A DNA stretch of 64,000 nucleotides from Hydractinia symbiolongicarpus (Eukaryota > Cnidaria > Hydrozoa > Anthoathecata > Hydractiniidae): assembly GCF_029227915.1 (NCBI RefSeq), contig NC_079880.1, positions 22,692,501 through 22,756,500 on the forward strand, read 5' to 3'. How positions within the stretch are numbered: the first letter of the stretch is position 1; each line of letters opens with the position of its first letter. Of the stretch, positions 22,823 through 48,450 are shown one piece after another. The notes under the pieces are model-generated. The model did not search any database. It was given only the letters and a program-made list of their open reading frames with translations, and was not told the DNA's origin. Position numbers and translations under genes: made by a program.

Positions 22823-23740
22823 TTGGCGAAAAAAAGGCCCCGGGCTCCCTCTGGAGGACACGAGATTAGTTATCGCCGTTCCGATGTAAGAAATAATTGG
22901 GACCGTGGAAAACTAAAAGAGGTTGAGAGGAAAAGTAAACCAATGGTTGAAGAGGCAAAGAGAATAGCAGACGAAGGGAAATGTGGAGAAAAAAGCACAG
23001 ATGTGATAATTCTCATGTACGAGAAAGCAATGGTACCAGGAATCCTGTATATATAATTTAGAAACATGGACAAAATGGAGAAAGAGCGACTAGAAAGAAC
23101 TGGATAAGAATATGCTGCGAATGTCAATCTCAACACCATACTGGGGAATTAGCAAGGATGGAAAGATACCTGGCATGGAGAGATAGAACAGGATGGAAAT
23201 GATTATGGAATAGACGGACAGAATGCCAAGAAATATAAGAGATCGGAGTGGAATATAATGGTAAAGGGACAGACCCAGAGAAAGATAGAAAGAGAATCAG
23301 ATGAGAAAAAAAGAAAGATGAGTAATCTGAAAAGTCAGATAGGGCAAAAATATGAAAAACAAATGTACATAATGAAAAAGAGGCTACAAGAGGTATCAGG
23401 ATAGAATGAAAACAAAACTGAGAATGTGAAATATTGGAAAGGATATGGGAGCTGAAAGAGTATGCTTTGGATGTGGAAAAAGTGAGGGAACATGGGAGCA
23501 CATGCTGATATGCAAGGGGCAATAGAAGAGATGAGATGGAAAGCGGAGATTATGGTAAATACTACGGACATCAGAAGTGAAGAAAACTGGAACGAAGTGA
23601 CACAATTTGAGACTTTGGAGAGTGCTTACCAACAAACGCAAAGAGGTCGTTGCGAGATCCGAAGATCCAAAAAAAAAAGATTCCAGGAACATCCAAAAAA
23701 CCTAAAAAAATCGACAGAAACAGCATTACCTTTTTGGTAA
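22823..23740 (+). mobile_element. Degenerate non-LTR retrotransposon 3' portion
   Basis: Across shifting frames the plus strand reads IILMYEKAMVPGILYNLETW, then STPYWGISKDGKIPGMER, and then a CCHC-type finger VCFGCGKSEGTWEHMLIC near 23463-23515. These are hallmarks of the C-terminal part of invertebrate LINE reverse-transcriptase proteins. Stops and frameshifts throughout mark it as dead. It is unrelated in sequence to the RTE-like LINEs elsewhere in the window. Confidence 0.6.
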
Positions 23741-23755
23741 TGCTGTTTCTGTCGA
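23711..23755. repeat. Perfect 20-bp inverted repeat with 5-nt spacer
   Basis: TCGACAGAAACAGCATTACC (23711-23730), TTTTT, then its exact complement (23736-23755). A further direct copy of GAAACAGCATTAC starts at 23754. It abuts the end of the dead retrotransposon fragment. Confidence 0.92.
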
Positions 23756-24690
23756 AACAGCATTACGAAAATTTGAGAATGTCGGACGATTTTGAAAAGC
23801 TCAAGTTATCAGCGCGATTACGAAACAAATAACACACTTTATATATTGGTCAACGACAAAGAAAATTTAAATCCTCTTTTCCATCAATTTCATATATTGG
23901 ATGTCCGGCTTCCGTCCGTAGCAGCTCAGGGGACAAGGGACCCCGGGGATAGCGCCCTCGCATAAGTTTCATAAGTTTCAAGTAAACAATGCATGTAAAA
24001 TTCTGTGATCGGGACAAGCGAAAAACAAAAGCCGTGTGCAGCATAGTAAAGTAAAGTAAAGTGGTTCTTCGAAATAAAAGGGAACCAACAATGGCTTTCC
24101 GAGCCCTGTGCACAAGACAGAGTGAAAGTAAGGGTCTTATACCATGTGATAAAATTGTAGTTGAGTGGCTTTTTACGATGGCCCCTAGCTATGGATCACT
24201 TCTCTTCCAATTTAAAAGCACGTCTTTTCTGCTATAATTCAAACAATTCTCATACTTCTCTTCTGTATTTTGGCACTTCTTTTCTGCACTTACCATTTCT
24301 CTGCATATTAATTTGAAAATCTGGTCTGTTATTTTACACCTATAGCTAGACCCCTGAATGTTTACATTTTCCGTGGTAAGCCTTTCCAGCTCTAACAACT
24401 GCATGGCAGGCAGAGATATGCGGAATCTTGCTGTCTACAGAAACATTTTCGAGGCTTTAAACTATATTATATTAAACTATCAAGTGTAGAATGGATAGCT
24501 TCTAATTGACATGTATTCATATAAAGTCGTAATGATACCTTTGTGCAAAGGAACAGACTAAAAACGACCTCACTTCACCTAGCGCCCGCATCTTTTTGTC
24601 TGCCACGCCATTGTTAAAGCTAAAAGGACTGAGAAAATATAAACATTAAAAAAGGTTTATAGTCTATATATTTTTTCAGTTTTCTCGAGA

Positions 24691-24734
24691 ATGCGAGTAT
24701 GCTTTGCTAACATGTTAGCAAAGCATACTCGCAT
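24691..24734. repeat. 44-bp perfect palindrome with no spacer
   Basis: The left arm ATGCGAGTATGCTTTGCTAA plus CA (24691-24712) is exactly complementary to 24713-24734. No transposon ends or target duplication surround it. It could extrude as a cruciform or serve as a strong hairpin. Confidence 0.95.
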
Positions 24735-25485
24735 GTTAACATGTGGTCAATTCACCAATAGCTTTATATTGTAGCAGGTACCTGTGCATATAAATAAAAT
24801 AATGCCCCAGCTTAAAAACAATAGATAAATAAGAACAATAAATCATTTATTAAAAAATTTGAGTTATCAAAATCTAATTTAATCTATATTGTGGACCAGA
24901 TTTGGCCCTGGGAATTTTTTAATGTTAATGGAAGAGAAGTGTTTTGCACTTTGGAAGAGAACAAAAGAAAAAAATTAGGATGAAACTTTTTCGAAGTGCT
25001 TTGACTGAGAAGAGAAGAGGTTTTATTAAAAAGGGAATGGTCATCGTAGTGTCACTGTTTCCACTTGTTATAGCCAACCTAATCAGAAACTCAGCCTAAA
25101 CTAAGGCTAATGGAAATTACATCACAGTTTCTGGTCATGGGCATATTTAAAACCAGATTTGGGAAAATTTTATTATTTATTATTAGTCGATAAGGCCTAT
25201 GGAGAAGAGCAGTTGGGAGGGGAACAATGAAAAAAAGAACCACAGCGTTTGAATTAACAGTCCGCGAATCACGAGTCTCAAGTCATTTTTTTTCGCAGAT
25301 TAAATTTGCCTGCCAAACAAAAAATTCGCAGATCGAAACTCAATTTTTAAAAACGTATTGCACATAATTTTTATTTTGGGTGTTTTAAAGTTTCTTTATT
25401 ATTACGAAATATCCAACAGGTGAAAAAGTTCACATAAGTACCTATTGTTTAAATGCGCTAACAAAATTTTAAAATTAATTAAATA
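24735..25485. other. Spacer without recognised gene
   Basis: AT-rich DNA. A few TTCGCAGAT motifs near 25250-25340 resemble the MITE family at 21711-22076. No coding segment was recognised. Confidence 0.3.
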
Positions 25486-25936
25486 CTGTAATGCTTCGAA
25501 TAAACGCCCCCTTCTTTTAAACACCCCCCCCCCTCGAATAGACGCCCCTCCTTTTCAGTCATTTTTAAAATAAACACCCCCCTCGAATAGACGCCCCCCT
25601 CGAACAGACGTCCCCCTCGAATAAACGCCCCCCTTCTAAGGGCAGTTTATGCGAGGCGATAGTAAAAGTATACTTACTTACTTTTTTCCTAAATCTTAGG
25701 TTTAAGATTGGAAATTTAGCTTTTCGCTTGTGAAGTTCATTCTCTAAAACATGGGAATATCTTTTATTTTCTGTTGTGAAGATATATATTATAGGTATCC
25801 TTAAAAACTGCAAAAGAGACAAAGTGTAAAAAATTTAATAAACGCCCCCTTTTTTAAACGCCCCCTCGAATAGAAGCCCCTGCAAGATGTCAAAAAATTT
25901 AATAAAAGCCCCGGGCGTTTATTTGAAGCATTACAG
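25486..25936. mobile_element. TA-flanked inverted-repeat MITE with GAATAAACGCCC ends
   Basis: Ends CTGTAATGCTTCGAATAAAC (25486 on) and GTTTATTTGAAGCATTACAG (to 25936) match as inverted repeats with a single difference, and TA flanks both sides. The interior repeats CGAATAGACGCCCC-type blocks near each end, so the element is a foldback. A TA duplication suggests Tc1/mariner-type mobilisation. Confidence 0.75.
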
Positions 25937-26035
25937 TAATGGAAAAGAGAAAGAAAGGTTTCATTCATTTTGCAAGTTTTTTTTTATCTTCAAAATAAGT
26001 TTCATTTCTGCTCAAAACACGTGGCTGTGAAAATA

Positions 26036-26042
26036 ACTTCCG
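26036..26042 (-). promoter_or_regulatory. Possible ETS/GABP site upstream of NDUFV1
   Basis: ACTTCCG, the complement of CGGAAGT, lies 34 bp before a candidate NDUFV1 start codon. GABP/NRF-2 sites are common in promoters of nuclear genes for mitochondrial proteins. A 7-mer can occur by chance, so this is supporting context only. Confidence 0.3.
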
Positions 26043-26075
26043 TGTCACAATTTTAACAAAGGCGAACATGAGAGA

Positions 26076-26088
26076 ATGGCTTCATGGA
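26076..26088 (+). CDS. NDUFV1: Candidate first coding exon of NDUFV1
   Basis: ATG GCT TCA TGG A, followed by GTAAAA, supplies the single base needed to complete the first codon of the certain exon at 30348. The result would be a protein starting MASWIKRGCERLGVVVSKCL, a basic leader without acids before residue 10, as mitochondrial presequences are. Total length would be 465 residues against 464 in human. The donor is not strong and an out-of-frame ATG lies 8 bp upstream, so the exon is a proposal. If right, the LINE at 27276-30175 is inside intron 1. Confidence 0.42.
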
Positions 26089-27275
26089 GTAAAAGTAAAT
26101 TAAGTAAAGATAACAAGCCAGGCACAAAGCAGTTCTAATATGGGAAAAAGAATTTGATTTTAATTTTAATGGTAAAGACGTAGTTGGACTTTAATGTTTT
26201 AAGTAGAAAGGTTTAAAAATATTGCTGATGTCAACCCCCTAAAATACAAAAAAATGTTTTTTAGAAATTTCTATACCCATTGCATTCATCGTATAGATTT
26301 TGAAACGCTGATTAACAAAATATATAGGATCATGAACTTTTGAAAAACGGTTACAGAAAATTGGGTTAAAAATATTTTTGATGAAGCCATTAGCCTGTTA
26401 ATTTCTAAACAGGACCTAGGTTTGAGAAACTTTCCCAATTTGGTCCCAGGCTGTCCCTAGTTACCCACACAGTGAAAAAAGACTGATGTCACTACCCTGC
26501 TTCCAATTTAATTGGCCTCAAAGTTTTAAGTGCATTGTAATGACTTCATTAATTTAAATTTAGAATATTGTGTTACATATGCTATTAACGTTATGCTGTA
26601 AGGTCAGAAGATTGAACATTTGTGATAAAACTTTTTTCTGTAGACCTGTATTCATCAACCCAATTTAAGTGCATTTTGCAAAGTAGGAACATTCTCCAAA
26701 CTATGTTCGATAAGATCCTCTGTCAAACACTTTTCCAAGGAAAAATACCCCATAGCTACAGGAAAAAAGGTTTTTGTTAAATAAGGAAATGATGAAAATG
26801 ACTGGCAAACAGTTTATCGTAAATGAAATAGAATTTCTACACAAATAATGAGTACTTTGGCAATAATGAACTTTTTAACAAGCACTCTCAAACGTGTGGG
26901 GGCAGTGGACGACAAAATATGTTGTATTTTCTGTCAGCTTATTGTAATTTATGTGACATCTTTTAGTGTTTTATTGTGTTGTAAATCATTCTAATAGAAA
27001 TTGTAAAAAATGTGGATTCCTTTTTTTATCAATCATTTGTACCACCTATTTTATTCAGCAAATTTTTGCAAACTGACTTTATATTTCTATATGTTACATT
27101 ATTTTGAATCTGTAAGTAAGTTACTCTACTCTTACTGACTCTACTCTTTACTGTATAACTAACTCTAACTGCCCTTCTAACTCTAATGTGTATCTCTACT
27201 TGCTCTGCATCAAATTTATGATTATTTAAAATTAATTTTGGCCTCTTTTTTGTTTTCCTTTTCCAATCTTGTGGC

Positions 27276-30175
27276 AATAGTGATGGATATGGAGGAGTTG
27301 GCATATTCGTTGCAGAGAAGTGGGTAGAAAAAGTAATAGATGTTATGCGTGTTAATAGTCGTATTATAGTGATAAAGTTTTTGATAGATAATAGGATTGT
27401 CACTTTTCTGTCAGTTTATGCTCCACAGTGTGGACTCAGTGAGGAAGATAAAGATAAGTTTTATGATGAGTTAATAGCAGTCACATCAAAGTTTGGAGAC
27501 ACTGAACTTATCATGGTGGGCGGCGACTTTAATGGTCATGTTGGAAAGTCATCTGAAGGTTATAGAGGTGTGCATGGAGGCTATGGATTTGGGAGCAGAA
27601 ATAAGGAAGGGGAGAGATTGCTTGAGTTTGGAATGGCAACGGACATGGTGGTTTGCAACACATCATTCAGTAAGAGACAGTAGGTTGATAACATATGAGT
27701 CAGGTGGTTGTAAGACACAGATAGATTACTTTTTGGTTAGAAAGTCAGACAAGAAAGTGGTGAAGGACGTGAAAGTTATATCGGGGGAAGAGTGTGTTTC
27801 CCAGCATAGGTTGCTGGTTTGTGTTATTATCTTGAAGAGTGTTAAAGAAGCCAAGGGAAAGTACAGGCCCAGTCGAAAAGTCTGGAAGCTGAAGGAAGAG
27901 ATTGTAGCAAGACAATTTAGTGCAAAAGTTCAGCAGTTAGCCTACAATAGTCAATGTGATAGTGACAATGTTGAAAGTACTTGGACTACTTTGAAGAATT
28001 GTCTTCTAGAAGCTTCTGATGATACCTGTGGGTGGACGAAAGGACCAGCTAGACATAGACAGACCTGGTGGTGGAATAATGAGGTTGACCAGTGTATAAA
28101 GGAAAGGAGGAAACTTTGGAAAGAGTGGAAGTCAGGTGGTAGTAAAAATATTTACTTAGAAGCTAAGCGTCGCGCTCGTACAGCAGTGTATAAGGCAAAA
28201 TCAGAAGCAGAGAGAAACAGATTTGCAGATGTGTTAAGAAGGGAAGACCAGCGCAATGAGGTATTCAAGATAGCAAAGCAAATGAAGAAGACTAATCAAG
28301 ATATTGTAGGTGAGAAGTGTATACGTAATGATGAAGGTGTTTTGGCTAGCACAGAGGAGGAGAAAAGGGTAGCTTGGAAGAATCATTATCAGAGGTTGCT
28401 TAACACTGAGTTTGATTGGGACGAGGATAATTTGTCTGATGATGATGTCGTAGAAGGGCCAGCTATGCAGATCAAGACAGAATGGGTAGTGGAGGCTATT
28501 AGGAAATTGAAGATTGGCAAGACTGCAGGAGTATCAGGTATTGTTGCAGAGATGGTAAAAGCATCTGGATATATTGGAGTTGAGCTTATTACAAGTCTTG
28601 CTAACCAGATTATAAAGGATGGTGCTATTCCGAGTGAGTGGCAGTCGAGTGTAATAGTGAATTGTTTCAAGGGCAAGGGTGATGCATTAGAAAGGGGTAA
28701 CTATAGAGGTTTGAAGTTGGTTGATCAAGTAATGAAAGTTATTGAAAGAGTGATTGATAAGTTACTTAGAGAAAGAATTGATATAGATAAGATGCAATTT
28801 GGTCTTGTCCCAGGGCGTGGCACTACAGATGCATTATTTTTACTCAGACAGCTTCAGGAAAAGTATTTAGGAAAAAGAAAGAATCTCTATTTTGCCTTTG
28901 TAGATTTAGAGAAAGCTTTTGATAGAGTGCCACGTAAAGTTATTTGGTGGGCTATGAGAAAATTAGGTGTGGATGAGTGGCTAGTTACGATGGTACAGTC
29001 TATGTACAGCAATGCTAGAAGTCGTGTCAGGATTAACGATTCACTTAGTGATGAATTTAGTGTAAATGTTGGTGTACATCAGGGTTCTGTACTTAGTCCT
29101 TTGTTGTTTATTCTAGTCTTAGAAGCGCTGTCGATGGAGTTCAGAACAGGTTGTCCATGGGAGTTATTGTATGCAGATGATTTAGTTCTCATAGCAGAGT
29201 CGATGGAAGAATTAGTTGAAAAGTTTGAGAAGTGGAAGAAAGGACTAGAAGAGAAAGGGCTGAAGGTAAACACAGCAAAGTCTAAAGTCATGATAAGTAG
29301 CATTGCAGCCAAGTGTGACCTTGTAGTTGGTAAGTGGCCTTGTGGAGTTTGCAGGAAAGGGGTTGGTAGTAACTCAATTTTTTGTCAGACTTGCAAGCAT
29401 TGGGTACATAAGAAGTGCAGTAGTATTAGTGGTAGGTTAAGAGCTGACATACAGTTTGTATGCAAGCGTTGCAAAGGTGAGATTATAGAGAATGAAGTAT
29501 TTCCAGCTTTAATGATGTACAACAGTGGCTCGTTAGAGATAGTTGAGAACTTCTGTTACTTAGGTGATATGTTGGGCAGTGAAGGGTGTGTTGGAAGAAG
29601 TGTTACTTGCAGGGTAGGTTCTGCTTGGAAAAAGTTTAGAGAGTTACTTCCTTTATTGACTAGCAGAGTCCTGTCAATTGAGGTAAAAGGTAGGTTGTAT
29701 GAGGCCTGTGTAAGAAGTGTTATGTTGTACGGTAGTGAGACATGGGCAGTGAAGCAGGAAGATCTTGACCGTTTAGAAAGGAATGATATGAGAATGGTTA
29801 GGTGGATGTGTAATGCCAGTCTGAGAGACAGAAAGAGTTCAGATGAGCTAAGAAGCAGGCTAAGTCTCTGTAGAATTAAAGATGTTATCCAGATAAGAAG
29901 ATTGAATTGGCTGGGGCACTTGGAAAGAATGGAGGAGGATAATTGGGTAAGAAAGTGTAGAGACTTGATAGTTCCTGGGGCAAAGCCCAGAGGCAGACCG
30001 AGAAAGACTTGGCAGGAGGTTATAAGGACAGACTTGATACAGAGGAAGTTGAGTTTAGATCTAACACAGTCTAGATCAGATTGGAAGAGGGTCATTAATA
30101 TACCCCGTCCAACCCATGCTAGCATGGAAAACGGACGTTAAGCCGAGAATGATGATGAATGATGATGATTGGCAT
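27276..30175 (+). mobile_element. RTE-like non-LTR retrotransposon, 5'-truncated (copy 2)
   Basis: Homology to copy 1 begins at 27276, inside the endonuclease. The endonuclease part (27345-27683, [11 protein letters not shown]) is cut off by a 2-bp deletion near 27681 relative to copy 1. The rest continues in another frame to 30141: linker, reverse transcriptase with [23 protein letters not shown] and LLYADDLVL, then a C4HC3 PHD-like finger ([22 protein letters not shown]), and the tail with [12 protein letters not shown] ending HASMENGR. The 3' tail is AATGATGATGAATGATGATG. The open RT frame and few differences from copy 1 suggest recent activity. It lies just upstream of NDUFV1 exon 2, same orientation. 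Confidence 0.93.
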
Positions 30176-30347
30176 ACAGTAAAACTAAGTTTTCATGATT
30201 ATAAACTCCTAAAATTTTACTTTCAGTTGCAGGAGGCTTGCCTATTCCTAGATCTTTTGTTTATTTTATCCTTTTTGTTTATTGTATTTTTGGTCTACTT
30301 TTTCTGCAATTTGACAGTTTGTTTATTTTGATTTGTTTTCATTTTAG

Positions 30348-45553
<15,206 letters not shown>

Positions 45554-46312
45554 ATACAATATTTTTATTGCGCTTTGTGTAAATATTCAAATAGATAATG
45601 TGGTTAATGTGTTTTCAATTTGTTTATTTATGCTGACGCAGCATGCTTCTCTTATTGGGTTCTGTCGTTTCATAAGTGCATGGTGCTTAATCTAAAGTCG
45701 AATCGTGCTAGTTCGGTGTATGGGAAGCAAAGGGCCGTTGTATAGAAGTATTTAAGTAGATGTGATATAGTGGCGCGATGGATTATTTTATGTGGTGTAG
45801 AAGGCGCAATGCTTATAACATTGGTTCTATGGGCTAAAGTACTTTGTAATTATATGGAAACGCAGAAATACTTAAGGGTTGTCGGTCAACTAGGAGGAAT
45901 CAGAAACATTAAAATTGAACGGATTTTTTTTTCAGTTAATCGTAATAATTTTAACTGGAAACTCCTTTAATCTATAAATCTTTACAGTATATAAAATACA
46001 AAGAAAAGCTTTTTGTAAAAATTATATACATCAGTCTCTATGTATAATTTTTACATAGAGACTTTACTTTAAAAATGGCGTTTTATTCTTTTAACAGTAT
46101 GCATATATTAATTTAGATTTTCCGTTAAAGGATGCGCTGTTCGGTAGGGTAAATAGACAAGCAAATACAAAAACAGTTCCGGTGTCTACATATTTTAAGA
46201 CAAAGTTTTGTCTCTCCCACATGAAAAGAGAATTGAACTTAAAGGTCGGTGAAAATGTTTTTGATTATGTTATGCAGATTTTTTGCTTGAAGTATGAGCA
46301 GGATATCTAGTA
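45554..46312. other. NDUFV1 3' region and spacer
   Basis: Follows the TAG at 45551-45553. It holds a 12-bp inverted repeat (46033-46044 with 46052-46063, AGTCTCTATGTA and its complement). I see no second gene. Confidence 0.4.
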
Positions 46313-46759
46313 CAGGGTTCAGAGTGACCCTGGAAAACCTGAAAAAAGTACCCTTTTTGGAAAAACTCAGGGAGAACCTGGAAAACTCAGGGAGCTTTTT
46401 TCTAAGTTAGGGAAAACTCAGGGAAATTTTTTTCTCCTATATAAGTATGTTTTGTTGCTGCATATTTCTTTCTTTTTAATGACTTAAATGACCATATGAA
46501 TTTTTTTTTGTTTGTTACATTTTGTTGTATTCTATTTACAACTCTCTCACTTTTTTACTTTGTAACATCATTTTGGAAAGTTACTGCATTAAAGAGATGG
46601 TGTGTTTTGTAAGTTTCAAGTTTAACATTCTTTCTCGGTTCGGACCTTTGTGTATACAGTCAGGGAAAAAGGGTCTTTTTCATGATGTCTCCCAGGGATA
46701 AACATCTATATTCATTAAAATTTCAGGGAAAATATTCTGATAAGCCACTCTGAACCCTG
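46313..46759. mobile_element. Non-autonomous TIR element with 5-bp target duplication
   Basis: Terminal inverted repeats CAGGGTTCAGAGTG and CACTCTGAACCCTG are perfect over 14 bp, and TAGTA flanks both sides (46308-46312 and 46760-46764). The 447-bp interior repeats GGAAAACTCAGGGA-like blocks and has no coding capacity. CAGGG ends with a 5-bp duplication fit the hAT5-type group best; other cut-and-paste families are possible. Confidence 0.82.
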
Positions 46760-46764
46760 TAGTA

Positions 46765-48450
46765 CCAGATCTTGGAAACCTTAAAACCTGATTTACATTT
46801 GTTTAAATCGTTGCATTGTCTCGTCGTAACTCGTTGCGTTTATAGCCTTGTTAAGTAATTTTCTTTATTTTGTCTGTGTAGTTAAAGAACCTCTTTAAAA
46901 TGACAAATATCCCAGCAAATAACATTAAAACAGTCAAATATTAAAAAATGTTTAAAAATTTTCCTGACACTTTGCGAAAGTTGTAGCCAGCAAATATGGA
47001 TTTTTTTCTAGTTACACGACATTCCTTGATGATGACATTCTTTACCATATATATGTATAGTAATAATAAGGGGCGTATCTTGGTATTTTAGGGGCGTATG
47101 TTGAATCTTGGAACCTTACATGCTCGGATGGATCCCTTGAATTTACAAACCTTTTTTTAGGTATAAAGCTTTCTACCGGCAGGCAGAAAAAATTTGTTAC
47201 TCCCTGAGATGAATTTCTCCATATAATTTAAACTTGTTCTCTGTTCATGACCTTCGACTTGAAGTTGAACGTTTTGACCAGAATTCGAACGTTTTCGAGT
47301 CCCCTGGGCTCGAGGTTGCGAATCATGCCTTTTCAGGAACATGAAGCTCCTTCAGGATAATTCATACAAATTTATTTTCCTCTTTTTTGCGAATTAAAGG
47401 AGCATGGCACGCATTATGAAGGTTAATACTTGTAGGTTAATACTTGTTACTACAGAGGAGAGTAATGAGGAAAGTGATGATGAGAAAGCATACTAACAGC
47501 GGTTCTTTCAAATTTGAAGACACGTTGGTAAGACTGCAGGGTCGTTCTTTGTTCAGCGCGTACAGAAACGAACTTTAACCCCTTAGCTCGGTAACACAAT
47601 TATTTTTATTATGATAACACTTTCACTTCAAATTTATGTGGATTTATTCTGTTTTGTAAAGTACACCACCAATGGTCAAAAAAATCACATGTCCATTTGA
47701 AGTTAACCCTCCCCCCCCCGTCCCCCTACTTCCTGGCCTTCATAGTACATGGAATATTCGCTTCTCAAGATAAATAACTAAACCTGAGTTCAGATGTTTA
47801 GAATGTTCTCTTTAAATGACTATAATTTTGTTAATAAGACGATAAAAACATACAGAAAACAAAAACGTGAAATAATAAATATTACTTATAAATAAGTGAA
47901 AATCAAAATTATTTCCACGTCAATCACATAAAATCAATGGCAAACATCCTTTGATAAAATTACCATGTTTTTTGAATTTATAAGGAAAAAGAGGAAAATG
48001 CTGAAGGTTAGAGGATTTCAGAGACTCCTTAAACAGCGCAAGCTGATTGGTTGCTTTCATGACAACACTAATCGAATGTAGAGCTATTAGGAAGAGTAGA
48101 ACATGTTTTAGAGAAATTAAAAAAAGGGCAGAAATTAAATTGTTTCGACAAAATTTTCAATGGTAATAATAACCAAGGGATGTTTTTGTCACAACATCTG
48201 ATATAATACAATATCATATAGTTCATGTAACAATTCGCAATCATTAAAACCCCCGGTGTAAACAAACCCTTCTTAAATATGAGGGTTAAGTGAGACAAAA
48301 ATTCTCGTTTATTTAAGTCGGTTTTATAAGGATATACACCGCACATTTTTGATGCTTGCGATTTGTTAGATAAACATCCTCATATAGTGATACATTATAG
48401 CGATCACAGATAATACAGTTTTATAAGTGCAGAAGCTTGCTTTTTCGTAG
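46765..48450. other. Spacer downstream of PREP
   Basis: No gene recognised. It contains the PREP 3' UTR on the minus strand, a GGGGCGTAT direct repeat near 47070-47100 and a C-rich run near 47707-47725. Confidence 0.35.

Noticed and set aside
23130-23692. Long minus-strand frames opposite the retrotransposon fragment at 22823-23740
   Set aside because: They are Phe/Ser-rich antisense shadows of the purine-rich coding strand of the dead element.
29556-30125. 189-codon minus-strand frame opposite LINE copy 2
   Set aside because: Antisense shadow of the LINE coding strand; the same applies to the plus-strand frame at 4497-4982 over copy 1.
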